Made by a program: the position numbers and the translations under genes. The notes under the pieces are model-generated. The model ran no database searches, had not been told where the DNA came from, and saw only the letters and a program-made list of their open reading frames with translations. Of a DNA stretch of 64,000 bases, positions 42,276-51,943 are shown piece by piece. The stretch spans positions 241,112,307 to 241,176,306 of the forward strand of contig NC_073746.1 in assembly GCF_029784135.1 (NCBI RefSeq), given 5' to 3'. The first letter of the stretch is position 1, and every line of letters starts with the position of its first letter. This DNA is from Toxorhynchites rutilus septentrionalis (Eukaryota; Arthropoda; Insecta; Diptera; Culicidae).

Positions 42276-44988
42276 GATGGCAGACGGCATCGACTTGGCA
42301 AATGACGTCATGCCAGAGTGCATCGCTTGTATCGAGGGTAAGCATGCACGTAATCCATTTCCTTCCAGTGAGTCGCGAGCCGAAAGGCTACTGGATTTAG
42401 TCCACTCGGACCTGGTTGGACCCATCGAAGTTCCTTCTCTCGGTGGCAGTCGTTACGTGATGACGTTTATCGACGATGCGAGCCGGAAGGTTTTCCTCTA
42501 TTTCCTGGAACAGAAGAAAGAAGCATTTGGAGCTTATGAAAGTTTCAAGGTCATGAGTGAGCGCCAAACCGGAAGGAAACTCAAGGTTCTGAGAACGGAT
42601 AACGGGACCGAATACGTAAATGCATCCTTCAGAAGCAGCATGGTGAAAGATGGAGTGCGCCACGAGAAAACTTGTCCGTACACCCCTGAGCAAAACGGTG
42701 TAGCGGAAAGAATGAACCGGACACTCATCGAGAAGGCCAGAAGCAAGCTGAGTGATTCGCGCCTGCCGAAGGAATTTTGGGCCGAGGCGGTTTCGACAGC
42801 AGCGTACCTCGTTAATAGAAGCCCGACGAGGTCCATCGAAACAACACCAGAAGAAGCTTGGACCGGTAAGAAACCCGATTTGCGACACTTGAGGGTTTTC
42901 GGATCGCTTGCGCTTGTCCACGTTCCGAAGGAAAGAAGGAAGAAGTTCGACGTGAAATCCCAAAAAGCAGTTTTCGTGGGATATGCTGACGGTACCAAGG
43001 GGTATCGATTGTACGATCCGGTCAAGCGTGACATCCGGATCAGCCGCGACGTCGTCATTGTTCAAGAGGGAGAACCGCAACAATTGGTCGAGATAAGCGA
43101 GAATCAGCAGCAGATACAGTTCACGGAGCTGTATTCAATCGACGAGTTCAACGTCCGTGTGGAACCGGATGTCGACGATGATGATTTCGATGATGAAGTT
43201 GAAGAAACTGCAACATCCGACAGCGATTCAAGTGATCCCGAGTTCCTTGACGCCGATAATGAACCTGCGCTCCCGTCGCAACTTGGTAGACCAGCTGTTG
43301 AGCAGCAAGGGTTTAGGCGCAGCGACCGGGAGCGCCGAATTCCAGGCAAGTATTCCGATTACGTTACCTATAGTTCGTTTTCTGGCGAAGTTATTTCCCC
43401 CCAGCCCACACCGGTGTGCTCCAAGACATCGATCGATGACCCTCAAACCTACGAAGAGGCGCTGAATGGACCGGATCGCGAGAAGTGGATCGCGGCCATG
43501 CGTGAGGAAATCGCCGCTCTGGAGAAGAACGAAACGTGGGAGCTAACCAGCCTTCCAAGCGATAGGAAGGCAATCCGAAACAAATGGGTCTTCAAGACGA
43601 AGCGGGGACCAACTGGTGACATCGAACGATACAAGGCACGGCTGGTTGTTAAAGGGTGCTCACAGCGGCCAGGCATCGATTACGACGAGGTGTATTCCCC
43701 CGTAGTACGGTATTCCACCATTCGTTATCTGCTGGCGCTGGCGGTGAAGCATGACCTCGATGTGGAGCAGATGGATGCGGTCACTGCGTTCCTTCAAGGC
43801 AAGCTATCGGACGAGGTCATCTACATGGAGGCGCCGAAGGGATTTGCTGGCACCTCGAAGCAAGTCTGTCGGTTACGGAAGGCACTCTATGGGCTGAAAC
43901 AGTCAAGCCGTCTGTGGAACAACCAGCTGGATCACGCGCTGAAGGAGTTCGGACTGAACCAATCAAAGGTTGATCCGTGCCTGTATTTCCGGATCAGCGG
44001 TGAGAAAATGATTTTCGTCACTATTTACGTGGACGATTTCATGATCTTTACCAATGATGCCAAGCTGAAGCAAATGTTGAAATCGTTCCTTCACAACCGC
44101 TTCAGAATGAAGGATCTTGGTGAAGCTTCTTTCTGCCTGGGACTGAGGATCACGCGTGACAGAAAGAACGGCAAACTGTGGATAGATCAGGAGCACTACA
44201 TCGACAGTATTTTGCAACGGTTCAACATGGTGAATTGTAACCCAGTTTCGACACCAGCAGAGGCGAGCGTCAAACTGGACAAGTCCATGTCTCCGGCGAC
44301 ACAGGAGAAGATGCGCGAAATGAAAGAGATTCCTTACCAGGAGGCAGTGGGGTGTCTCACCTATCTGGCGCAGGCAACGCGGCCGGACATCAGTTTGGCA
44401 GTAAACCAAGTCGGCCAATTCAATGCGAATCCCAGACGTAGCCACTGGAACGCTGTTAAGCGTATCATGAGGTACTTGCGAGGCACGCGTTCGAACCGTC
44501 TAACGTATTCGAAGCAGAATAGCACAGGCTTGGTTGGCTTCACAGATGCCGATTGGGGAGGAGAACCGGACTCCAGAAAATCCACCACCGGATACGTCTT
44601 CACGTTCATGGGAGGAGCTGTGTCGTGGAACGTCAAACGTCAACCAACAGTCGCATTGTCCTCGTGCGAAGCGGAATATATCGCGCTTTCCCGCACAGTC
44701 CAGGAAGCACTTTGGTGGCACCAGTTCCAGTTGCAGATTTTCGGCATGCATCAAATTCCCATCCGATGTGACAACCAATCAGCCATCTGTATCGCTCAGA
44801 ACCAAGGGTACAATCCACGAACAAAGCATCTAGACATCAGGTATCATTTCGTCCGAGATGTCCTGGATCAAGGAGTAGTGGAGCTGGGATATGTGAACAC
44901 GAAGCAGCAGCCCGCTGATGGGTTCACAAAGGCCCTGGCAATCCGGAAGCTGGAAGAAAATAAAAGGTTAATTGGATTCGTTGCTTAA
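42276..44988 (+). pseudogene. Copia integrase, reverse transcriptase and RNase H
   Basis: Past the shift a frame of over 900 codons stays open to TAA 44986-44988. Domains in order: Cys pair of the integrase zinc finger (CIACIEGKH), integrase core (VHSDLVGPIE and FIDDASRKVF for the two Asp, EQNGVAERMNRT for the Glu), reverse transcriptase (WVFKTKRGPTGDIERYKARL, then YVDDFMIF at 44026), and RNase H (FTDADWGGEPDSRKSTTGY and CDNQSAI). Integrase before RT is the copia order. The polyprotein is complete except for the upstream shifts, so the copy may lack activity only because of a handful of recent changes. Confidence 0.93.
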
Positions 44989-44995
44989 GGAGGAG
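44987..44995 (+). other. Polypurine tract of copia element
   Basis: Aaggaggag directly before the 3' LTR, overlapping the end of the pol stop codon; it would prime plus-strand synthesis. Confidence 0.8.
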
Positions 44996-45152
44996 TGTTG
45001 TGATCGCAGTAGACATTGCCTAAACTGTAACCAACGAAATGTACTTCTGTTATATATAACGTAGCAACGTAGTTTGTTGATTTGAATAAAATTTTCATTA
45101 GTCTTCTAACACCCAACCTGAACGGTCTAGTTTTACATTTTTATCCGCAAAA
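44996..45152 (+). repeat. 3' LTR of copia element
   Basis: 157 bp, matching the 5' LTR with one visible substitution. Confidence 0.93.
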
Positions 45153-45157
45153 TTTTG

Positions 45158-45757
45158 GAAGTAGTTTTTTTCATTCGTTTCACTCTTCACACGGAGGGTG
45201 ATTATTTTTCGTTTCCTGCATTCATTTCAGCCAGGGTCGTTTTCGACTGACTCATTTTAACCCAACCGGTAATTTGGTGGTAAATGTGACTGATCTGTCT
45301 TCATGTGCCTATTTTATTAACCACTTTTTTCGAACACAGTCCGGGACAATCCCTTTTAATGAAATAAAACGATGATGATATTTATTTTGAGTATTTTATA
45401 CTACTGCTGTCTTGTTTCGAGATTTAGTTTTTCCTCTTTTAAATCTAAAAACTAGATAGAAACTAAAGCATGGCATAAATAATTTTTCGGGTACAATTGG
45501 TAAAATGAACGAATTAAGAACAAACCACTTCTATGCATAAATCAAACATTTCGTAATCGTAATTTTTTCTATCCACGGGTATGTGGATAGTCCCCTAGGT
45601 CGCAGGGTGTCGTCCAATCTGGGCTTGCGGTTGAAAAATTCTCATATCTAGTTGTTTAACGATAATTTTACCATCAAAATAACCATCATCATTGTAAAAA
45701 TATGCCGTACACTGATGTTCTGTTAGTGGCTGCGTAGACAACAACCTTACTATATGG
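45158..45757. other. No gene recognised
   Basis: AT-rich flank with no useful frames or clear repeats. Confidence 0.4.
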
Positions 45758-45913
45758 GCTTGATTATCACCCACATTACCAACGGTTTCAGTATAACCCT
45801 TGGTTCAGACAACGAGAGAACCTAAATGACTTTCTGTGATTCAATCAGAACGCGTGGTTCAGTGATGGAGATGATATGCCTCCACTAAATCATAACTAGT
45901 GTGTTTAAAGCTA
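45758..45913 (+). repeat. Repeat shared with 56911-57064
   Basis: From cttgattatcacccacatta to tgtgtttaaagctacc this is almost identical to 56911-57064. There it goes on into a ~107-bp tandem array, while here it breaks abruptly at 45914 into a partial MITE. Confidence 0.8.
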
Positions 45914-45914
45914 C

Positions 45915-46030
45915 CCTCAAGTTATATATACCTCGAATAAGTGTATCATATTTATTCTCACCCGTTTACACCTATTTTCACGTGAATAAATCCATCTATA
46001 GCTATAGATCTCCCTAATGTAAAACCGCCA
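45915..46030 (+). mobile_element. MITE family M copy 2, partial
   Basis: Only the right ~116 bases are present, from ctcaagttatatatacctcg to ctaatgtaaaaccgcca. The left part is missing at the junction with the previous repeat, probably by deletion. Confidence 0.7.
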
Positions 46031-46385
46031 TAACAGAGCCGAATTTATCGTGTACATTTTTTCTCATGTTGTATATGACACAGTAGCCATTTTAGTCGTA
46101 AGAATATTCCTATTGTTCGAATGTTCACAGTTGGGCTATATACACAGCGAGACTGTTGATATGAGGCTTCCATTGTTGTGTTATAAATAGCACCCATTAC
46201 CGATGCAGCAGACCGTAATGTGAGCGGTAAGGGACTGGCGTTACCATCACATGATGATTGTTGCGCGGACGTAGCAGCTAGAATAACACACAAAGATAGT
46301 TAGTTGAGGGCCCTGAGTTATTAGCTCGTGATTGTTCGCTTAGTAGCGGACACGCAACCAATTAGGATACGAAGACCCCCTTGTG
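46031..46385 (+). repeat. Repeat family K, copy 2 (uninterrupted)
   Basis: Same order of landmarks as 36022-36107 plus 39280-39715. At 46091-46109 it reads through tttagtcgtaagaatattc where the first copy carries two PIF/Harbinger elements, so it is the empty site. Confidence 0.8.
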
Positions 46386-46410
46386 CATTTGATACGCCAA
46401 AATGTGGCAC

Positions 46411-46612
46411 TGTATTGATCGATTCTCTTCATTGACTTTTTTTTTCGATTACCACAGCTTTGCAGACAGATTTTACGCCATTTTTGCGACACGGTCCCCT
46501 TCTACTCTCCTGACAATCGAACACATCAGGAAATGCTTTTACCGCTGAGTTATTAAGGAAAGAGAATGTCGATGAAGAGAATCGATCAATGCAGATAGGT
46601 CCTTTTCAAAAG
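46411..46612 (-). mobile_element. MITE related to 11383-11617
   Basis: Arms gatcgattctcttcat and atgaagagaatcgatc, with gaacacatcagg and gctgagttattaa inside, match the 11383 element in inverted direction. Its outer TIR bases are decayed. Confidence 0.65.
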
Positions 46613-47314
46613 TTACGAAATGACTTCCCAGAAATTAAAAATTCATAACTTTTGAAATATTGAAGCGATTTTGATGATCGACATATCAAATCGAAGGCAA
46701 TGTCTAGTCTTTTTTGAAGAAGTACTGGAAAAAAAATCGATTTTAATTTCATAATTATTGGTTGTATTTGTTTTTTATAGTTTACATATATAAGTTAGTT
46801 TCGGGACCAATGGCGCCATATATTTTTTTGAAAGCTGATGTCCATCGATCAACTTTGAAAAATCATAACTTAAAAACGAAAGAAAACATCCCTCTGATCT
46901 TTGGATATGTGATAAAAAACCTCAGCTCCCAAGAAAAAATATAAAAAATATGGTGCTCTTGGTCCCGAGACCATGTAAACTATAAAAAACAAATACAATC
47001 AATAATTACGAAAGCAAAGTCCAATTTTTCTCAGCTTTGGTATTTTTTTCAAAAAAGGCCAGCTTTGATTTGATTTGATATATCGATCATCTAAATCGGT
47101 CGAGTAGTTTAAAAGTTATGAAATTTGGAAAAGATGGAAAAAAAGATTTTTCGGACCACCCTAAAATCGAAATGGTCACCGCGAAAAAATAAACAAATAT
47201 GGATTTAATATTTTGCAATCAAAACCACAAATTTTGACGAAAATCTGAGAACCCTTATATCGGTTTGCCATGGAATGGCTGTACACTGATGTCGCTTTTT
47301 ACGCAGTTATTTTT
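46613..47314 (+). repeat. Block P, copy 1 (copy 2 at 61109-61805)
   Basis: AT-rich non-coding DNA with gggaccaatggcgccata, gtgctcttggtcccgagac and accaccctaaaatcgaaatg, nearly identical to 61109-61805. Small frames of 60 codons on the plus strand are in both but are not convincing genes. Confidence 0.8.
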
Positions 47315-47590
47315 GACGTAGGACTACGTCTTTCATTTCTATACCGGGGTGTAAAATCAAAGTTTCGAAAACGAAAGCGTTACGCCGGAGACCGAGATTT
47401 TGAGCGTTAATAGCTCCTAAATAACTGAACGAAATGGTATGATAAATACTTCATTCGAAAGATAAAATATCTACGCGTTCTATACTTGTTACTTTTTGAT
47501 CCAAAAACTTGTTTCAATAGTCTTAAAATTGTTTTCAAAACAGGCTATTGAAATCACCAATCGGTATATAAGCGAGCGCCGCTCGGAAAT
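47315..47590 (+). promoter_or_regulatory. Promoter-like end module, copy in 3.2-kb element
   Basis: Gacgtaggactacgtctttc, then ataccggggtgtaaaatc, cgaaaacgaaagcgttacg, gagcgttaatagctcc, atatctacgcgttc, caggctattgaaatcacc and finally ggtatataagcgagcg, a TATA-like box. The order is kept in the modules at 51684 and 63048. That a Pol II start lies near 47600 is a guess. Confidence 0.4.
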
Positions 47591-47767
47591 CCACTCAATT
47601 CTAATTGAACAGCGATTGGAGCATGTTGTCGCTGTTGTGGTGAATCTCTTCGTTTATCATGAAACCGTGGATGAACGGTGTCACCAAGAGCCTGTTTGTG
47701 CACCCTAGGCCAGAAGGGAATCCATCAAGAGGAGAGTGATGCCACAAACGGTTCCCCGGGAAGACAT

Positions 47768-50240
47768 CGCTACACACACATACACGCGCGGAATTCTTTC
47801 CGTTTGGATGCCATTCAGCATCGAGAAAGTTTCGGAAAGATCTAATCATTTCTGGAAAATAATCTGGGAATTTAAAAATACATTCATGTGAAAGAGTTTA
47901 TTTGAATGTTTTCTATCCATGTAACACTGTGACCAAATATTTTTCAATCAAGTACTATTAACAGGTGGTTATCGAATTAGTATTAACCACTGGTGGGCTT
48001 CCAGTATCGAGGAAAATGTGAAAATATCTAATCGTTACTGAAAATAATCTGCCAGTTCCTCTGGGAATTTAAAAATACATCCATGTGAAAGAGTTTATTT
48101 TAATGTTTTCTATCCATGTAACACTGTGACCAAATACATTTGGTTTTGTGGTTTTTCAATCAATCGCAATTTGTTAATAGATTCAGAAGATTATTCTTCC
48201 CCATCAGTAGGATATTTCCGTATCCAATATTGTATGCGCCCGCAATCGATTATTGCTCAGTCGCCGAAATTTCCGAGCTCAGGGAGTTCATTCCCCTCTA
48301 GTTTGCCTTCCAAATTGCCATCGTAAACCACACCTTCTCTCGATTAAAGCACACACAAAAAGCATACTTAAGCGATATTCTGGTGGTGAGACACATTCAT
48401 TTTTCGTGAGGACATCGACAAGACAACATCGTTGCCTAACGTGCTGGAGGAGGTGGACGGCGAAGGATCGACACATACACGCGCAGAATTCTTTCCGTTT
48501 GGATGCCATTCAGCATCGAGAATGTTCCGGAAAGATCTAATCATTGCTAGAAAATAAACTGCCAGTTCCTTTGGGAATTTAAAAATACATTCATGTGAAA
48601 GAGTTTATTTGAATGTTTTCTATCCATGTAACACTGTGACCAAATATTTTTCAATCAAGTACTATTAACAGGTGGTTATCGAGTTAGTATTAACCACTGG
48701 TGGGCTTCCAGTATCGAGGAAAATGTGGAAATATCTAATCGTTACTGAAAATAATCTGCCAGTTCCTCTGGGAATTTAAAAATACATCCATGTGAAAGAG
48801 TTTATTTTAATGTTTTCTATCCATGTAACACTGTGACCAAATACATTTGGTTTTGTGGTTTTTCAGTCAATCGCAATTTGTTAATAGATTCAGAAGATTA
48901 TTCTTCCCCATCAGTAGGATATTTCCGTATCCAATATTGTATGCGCCCGCAATCGATTAGTGCTCAGTCGCCGAAATTTCTCAGCTCAGGGAGTTCATTC
49001 CCCTCTAGTTTGCCTTCCAAATTGCCATCGTAAACCACACCTTCTCTCGATTCAATCACACACAAAAAGCATACTTAAGCGATATTCTGGTGGTGAGACA
49101 CATTCATTTTTCGTGAGGACATCGACAAGACAACATCGTTGCCTAACGTGCTGGAGGAGGTGGACGGCGAAGGATCGACACATACACGCGCAGAATTCTT
49201 TCCGTTTGGATGCCATTCAGCATCGAGAAAGTTCCGGAAAGATCTAATCATTGCTAGAAAATAATCTGCCAGTTCCTTTGGGAATTTAAAAATACATTCA
49301 TGTGAAAGAGTTTATTTGAATGTTTTCTATCCATGTAACACTGTGACCAAATATTTTTCAATCAAGTACTATTAACAGGTGGTTATCGAGTTAGTATTAA
49401 CCACTGGTGGGCTTCCAGTATCGAGGAAAATGTGGAAATATCTAATCGTTACTGAAAATAATCTGCCAGTTCCTCTGGGAATTTAAAAATACATCCATGT
49501 GAAAGAGTTTATTTTAATGTTTTCTATCCATGTAACACTGTGACCAAATACATTTGGTTTTGTGGTTTTTCAGTCAATCGCAATTTGTTAATAGATTCAG
49601 AAGATTATTCTTCCCCATCAGTAGGATATTTCCGTATCCAATATTGTATGCGCCCGCAATCGATTAGTGCTCAGTCGCCGAAATTTCTCAGCTCAGGGAG
49701 TTCATTCCCCTCTAGTTTGCCTTCCAAATTGCCATCGTAAACCACACCTTCTCTCGATTCAATCACACACAAAAAGCATACTTAAGCGATATTCTGGTGG
49801 TGAGACACATTCATTTTTCGTGAGGACATCGACAAGACAACATCGTTGCCTAACGTGCTGGAGGAGGTGGACGGCGAAGGATCGACACATACACGCGCAG
49901 AATTCTTTCCGTTTGGATGCCATTCAGCATCGAGAAAGTTCCGGAAAGATCTAATCATTGCTAGAAAATAATCTGCCAGTTCCTTTGGGAATTTAAAAAT
50001 ACATTCATGTGAAAGAGTTTATTTGAATGTTTTCTATCCATGTAACACTGTGACCAAATATTTTTCAATCAAGTACTATTAACAGGTGGTTATCGAGTTA
50101 GTATTAACCACTGGTGGGCTTCCAGTATCGAGGAAAATGTGGAAATATCTAATCGTTACTGAAAATAATCTGCCAGTTCCTCTGGGAATTTAAAAATACA
50201 TTCATGTGAAAGAGTTTATTTTAATGTTTTCTATCCATAA
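47768..50240. repeat. Tandem array, 707-bp period, three and a half units
   Basis: Units start at about 47768, 48471, 49178 and 49885 with cacatacacgcg, gaattctttccgtttgg and so on. Units two and three are almost identical; unit one differs at several bases; unit four is cut off near 50240. Each unit holds two sub-copies of a ~100-bp piece (gccagttcct, gaatttaaaaatacat, ctatccatgtaacactgtg) about 184 bp apart. Frames of 66 and 95 codons recur every 707 bp as a result and are unlikely to be genes. Confidence 0.9.
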
Positions 50241-50710
50241 AATATCCATATAATACATTTGGGTTTGTGATTTGTCAATCAAGTACAGTTAGCAGGTTAG
50301 CTTCTGAAGATTATTGTTCAGAACAAGGTTTTTCGTATCCTATATTGGATGCATAAAACCTTGTGCCTCCAACGTAACGCTCTCGTTTTCGAATTCCCCC
50401 AAATATTCATTTATTCATTCATTCAGAATGGATTTAGATTCAACTTCAAACAAATGATCTCTAAATCAACGATAGTCCTACGTCACCCTTGCGGTTATAC
50501 CATAGATATAACCCACTTCCTGTTTTTACGCGGCTTTTTTACGCTGTTATTGGAGTTTACGCGGATTTCGGAATTAATGCGGATTTTGGAATTTACGCAA
50601 TTTTTTTCTACGTAGCAACCGCGTGTATCACAGATTAGTAGCTGAGAAATAAAAGGAGAAATAGAAATCATGATTTAATCATGAAAAAAAATGGAGTTGA
50701 TCAATTGTGA

Positions 50711-51019
50711 GGGTGGGTTTAAACTAGTGATTCATTCGTGTGAAGAAATATGATGAGATTTATAGAAATCGCATCAACCGTTTACACTAGCGCGAACTTA
50801 AATAATGAATTTATTCATATTTTCGGTGAATTTATTCACCTGAAGTAGAACTGCATCCAACTTTAGTGATTACTAACTTCTAACACTCTATACATATATA
50901 CCTCGAAGAAATGTATCATATATATTCTCACCCGTTTACCCGATTTATTCACACGTTTATCTATTTTCGGGTGAATAAATCCATCTATAGCTATAGATCT
51001 TCCTAATGTAAACCAGCCA
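50711..51019 (+). mobile_element. MITE family M copy 3
   Basis: From gggtgggtttaaactagtg to atgtaaaccagcca. It shares the changes of the 62074-62382 copy, being part of a duplicated block. Confidence 0.75.
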
Positions 51020-51395
51020 TTAGAATATGGGTTGCATTTAAAACTAATAATTCACTGTTTGTTAGACTTTTACATGTATTAAGAAATTTGCGCAGTTTAT
51101 TTTTACGCGGATTTTGAGATTTACGCTTTTTATTCCCCGCATAAAAAGCGACTCCATATTTGTTCAAAAAGTCGTTCGACGTTGTATTCGTCGTATTCTT
51201 GGCCGAATCGATCTCCTCTTTCATTGTGACTTTCCAGGCAGCTGCTTCCGGACTGTTGATCGCTTCGGAGTAGTTTTGGGGTTCTTCGTTTACGTGCTTC
51301 GTTACGTTGATGACTTCGCCGAATCGATGGGACGAGACACCTTTCGTAGACCGTGCAGATCGGTTTAGTTCTAGTGCTTTCAAGACAGGGATCAC
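51020..51395 (-). pseudogene. Copia pol fragment (region before RT), copy 1
   Basis: The minus strand gives RFGEVINVTKHVNEEPQNYS, then EAINSPEAAAWKVTMKEEID, the stretch that leads into copia reverse transcriptase; the complete element at 43440-43500 has the analogous EEALNGPDREKWIAAMREEI. The sequence then ends in unrelated codons. A second copy with a few changes is at 62484-62759. Confidence 0.7.
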
Positions 51396-51683
51396 TTCTT
51401 GCTGGAGGGTTTCTCAGCAGTTTTGGTTCCCTTCTCCGACATGTTCGCTCAACATGCGCTGTCCAATAACTATCGTAGGATAATGGAAATGAGCTGTAGA
51501 AATGGGGTAAATCGTCAGGGTCGAATTTTCATCCGTGTAAAACGGTTATGTAACCCAACACTAACGAAAGCGTGTAAACGAGGGACGTAGAAACCCCATA
51601 CTTGCAATATGCCTTTCAAAAAATGCGTCCTTCGAAGGGCTTACCTTATATTCCGACCGAACACACAATAGGTGGTTATCTTT

Positions 51684-51750
51684 TGATGTAGGACTACGTA
51701 TTTCATTTCTGTACCGGGGTGTAAGTTCAATGTTTCGGAAACGAGAGTTA
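51684..51750 (+). promoter_or_regulatory. End module copy 3, left part (continues 56629)
   Basis: Gatgtaggactacgtatttc, ctgtaccggggtgtaag, tttcggaaacgagagtta; interrupted by the MITE-LINE insertion and continued at 56629-56905. Confidence 0.55.
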
Positions 51751-51943
51751 TACCATGGACAGACATACAACTGCACTAGCGCTGTACGTGTACAGCGTTG
51801 TACAGGTACCACGATAGCATGACACACATACTTGTACATTGTACCGCATGTCAGACTGACAATTTTCTTTTTTTTTTTTTTTTTTTTTTGTCAATGTTCA
51901 AACAGTTTATTTCAAAAAGTTCTAAAGAATAATTACAAAATAA

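Larger units (their letters stand above)
40783..45152 (+). mobile_element. Ty1/copia LTR retrotransposon, nearly complete
   Basis: Two 157-bp LTRs, primer site, gag-pol and polypurine tract are all present. The 5-mer ttttg at 40778-40782 and 45153-45157 is the target duplication. The LTRs differ at a single base that I can see (atgaaatg versus acgaaatg), so the insertion is recent. The coding frame carries a 20-bp tandem duplication, a one-base insertion and one further shift. Confidence 0.95.
47315..50521 (-). mobile_element. 3.2-kb inserted element with tandem array
   Basis: The uninterrupted copy of the target is at about 61795-61825, where cgcagttatttttt runs straight on to acgcggctttttt. 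Here the two parts are separated by 3.2 kb. The left end begins gacgtaggactacgtctttc; the right end carries gatagtcctacgtcaccc and then gcggttataccatagatata. Each end matches an end of the 2327-7790 block. T counts (four plus five, versus six in the empty copy) imply a three-base target duplication. The interior is a promoter-like module (47315-47590) and a 707-bp tandem array. No transposase is visible. Confidence 0.6.

Noticed and set aside
42397..43083. Long minus-strand frames across the copia pol gene
   Set aside because: They are shadows of the pol frame; pol has clear domains on the plus strand.
48126..49954. Repeated frames of 66 and 95 codons, three times at 707-bp spacing
   Set aside because: They repeat because the DNA is tandemly repeated. 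No known motif, no start context, and the frames end at array borders.
47768..50240. CRISPR-like array
   Set aside because: Units of 707 bp without short direct repeats and unique spacers, in eukaryotic DNA, are not CRISPR.
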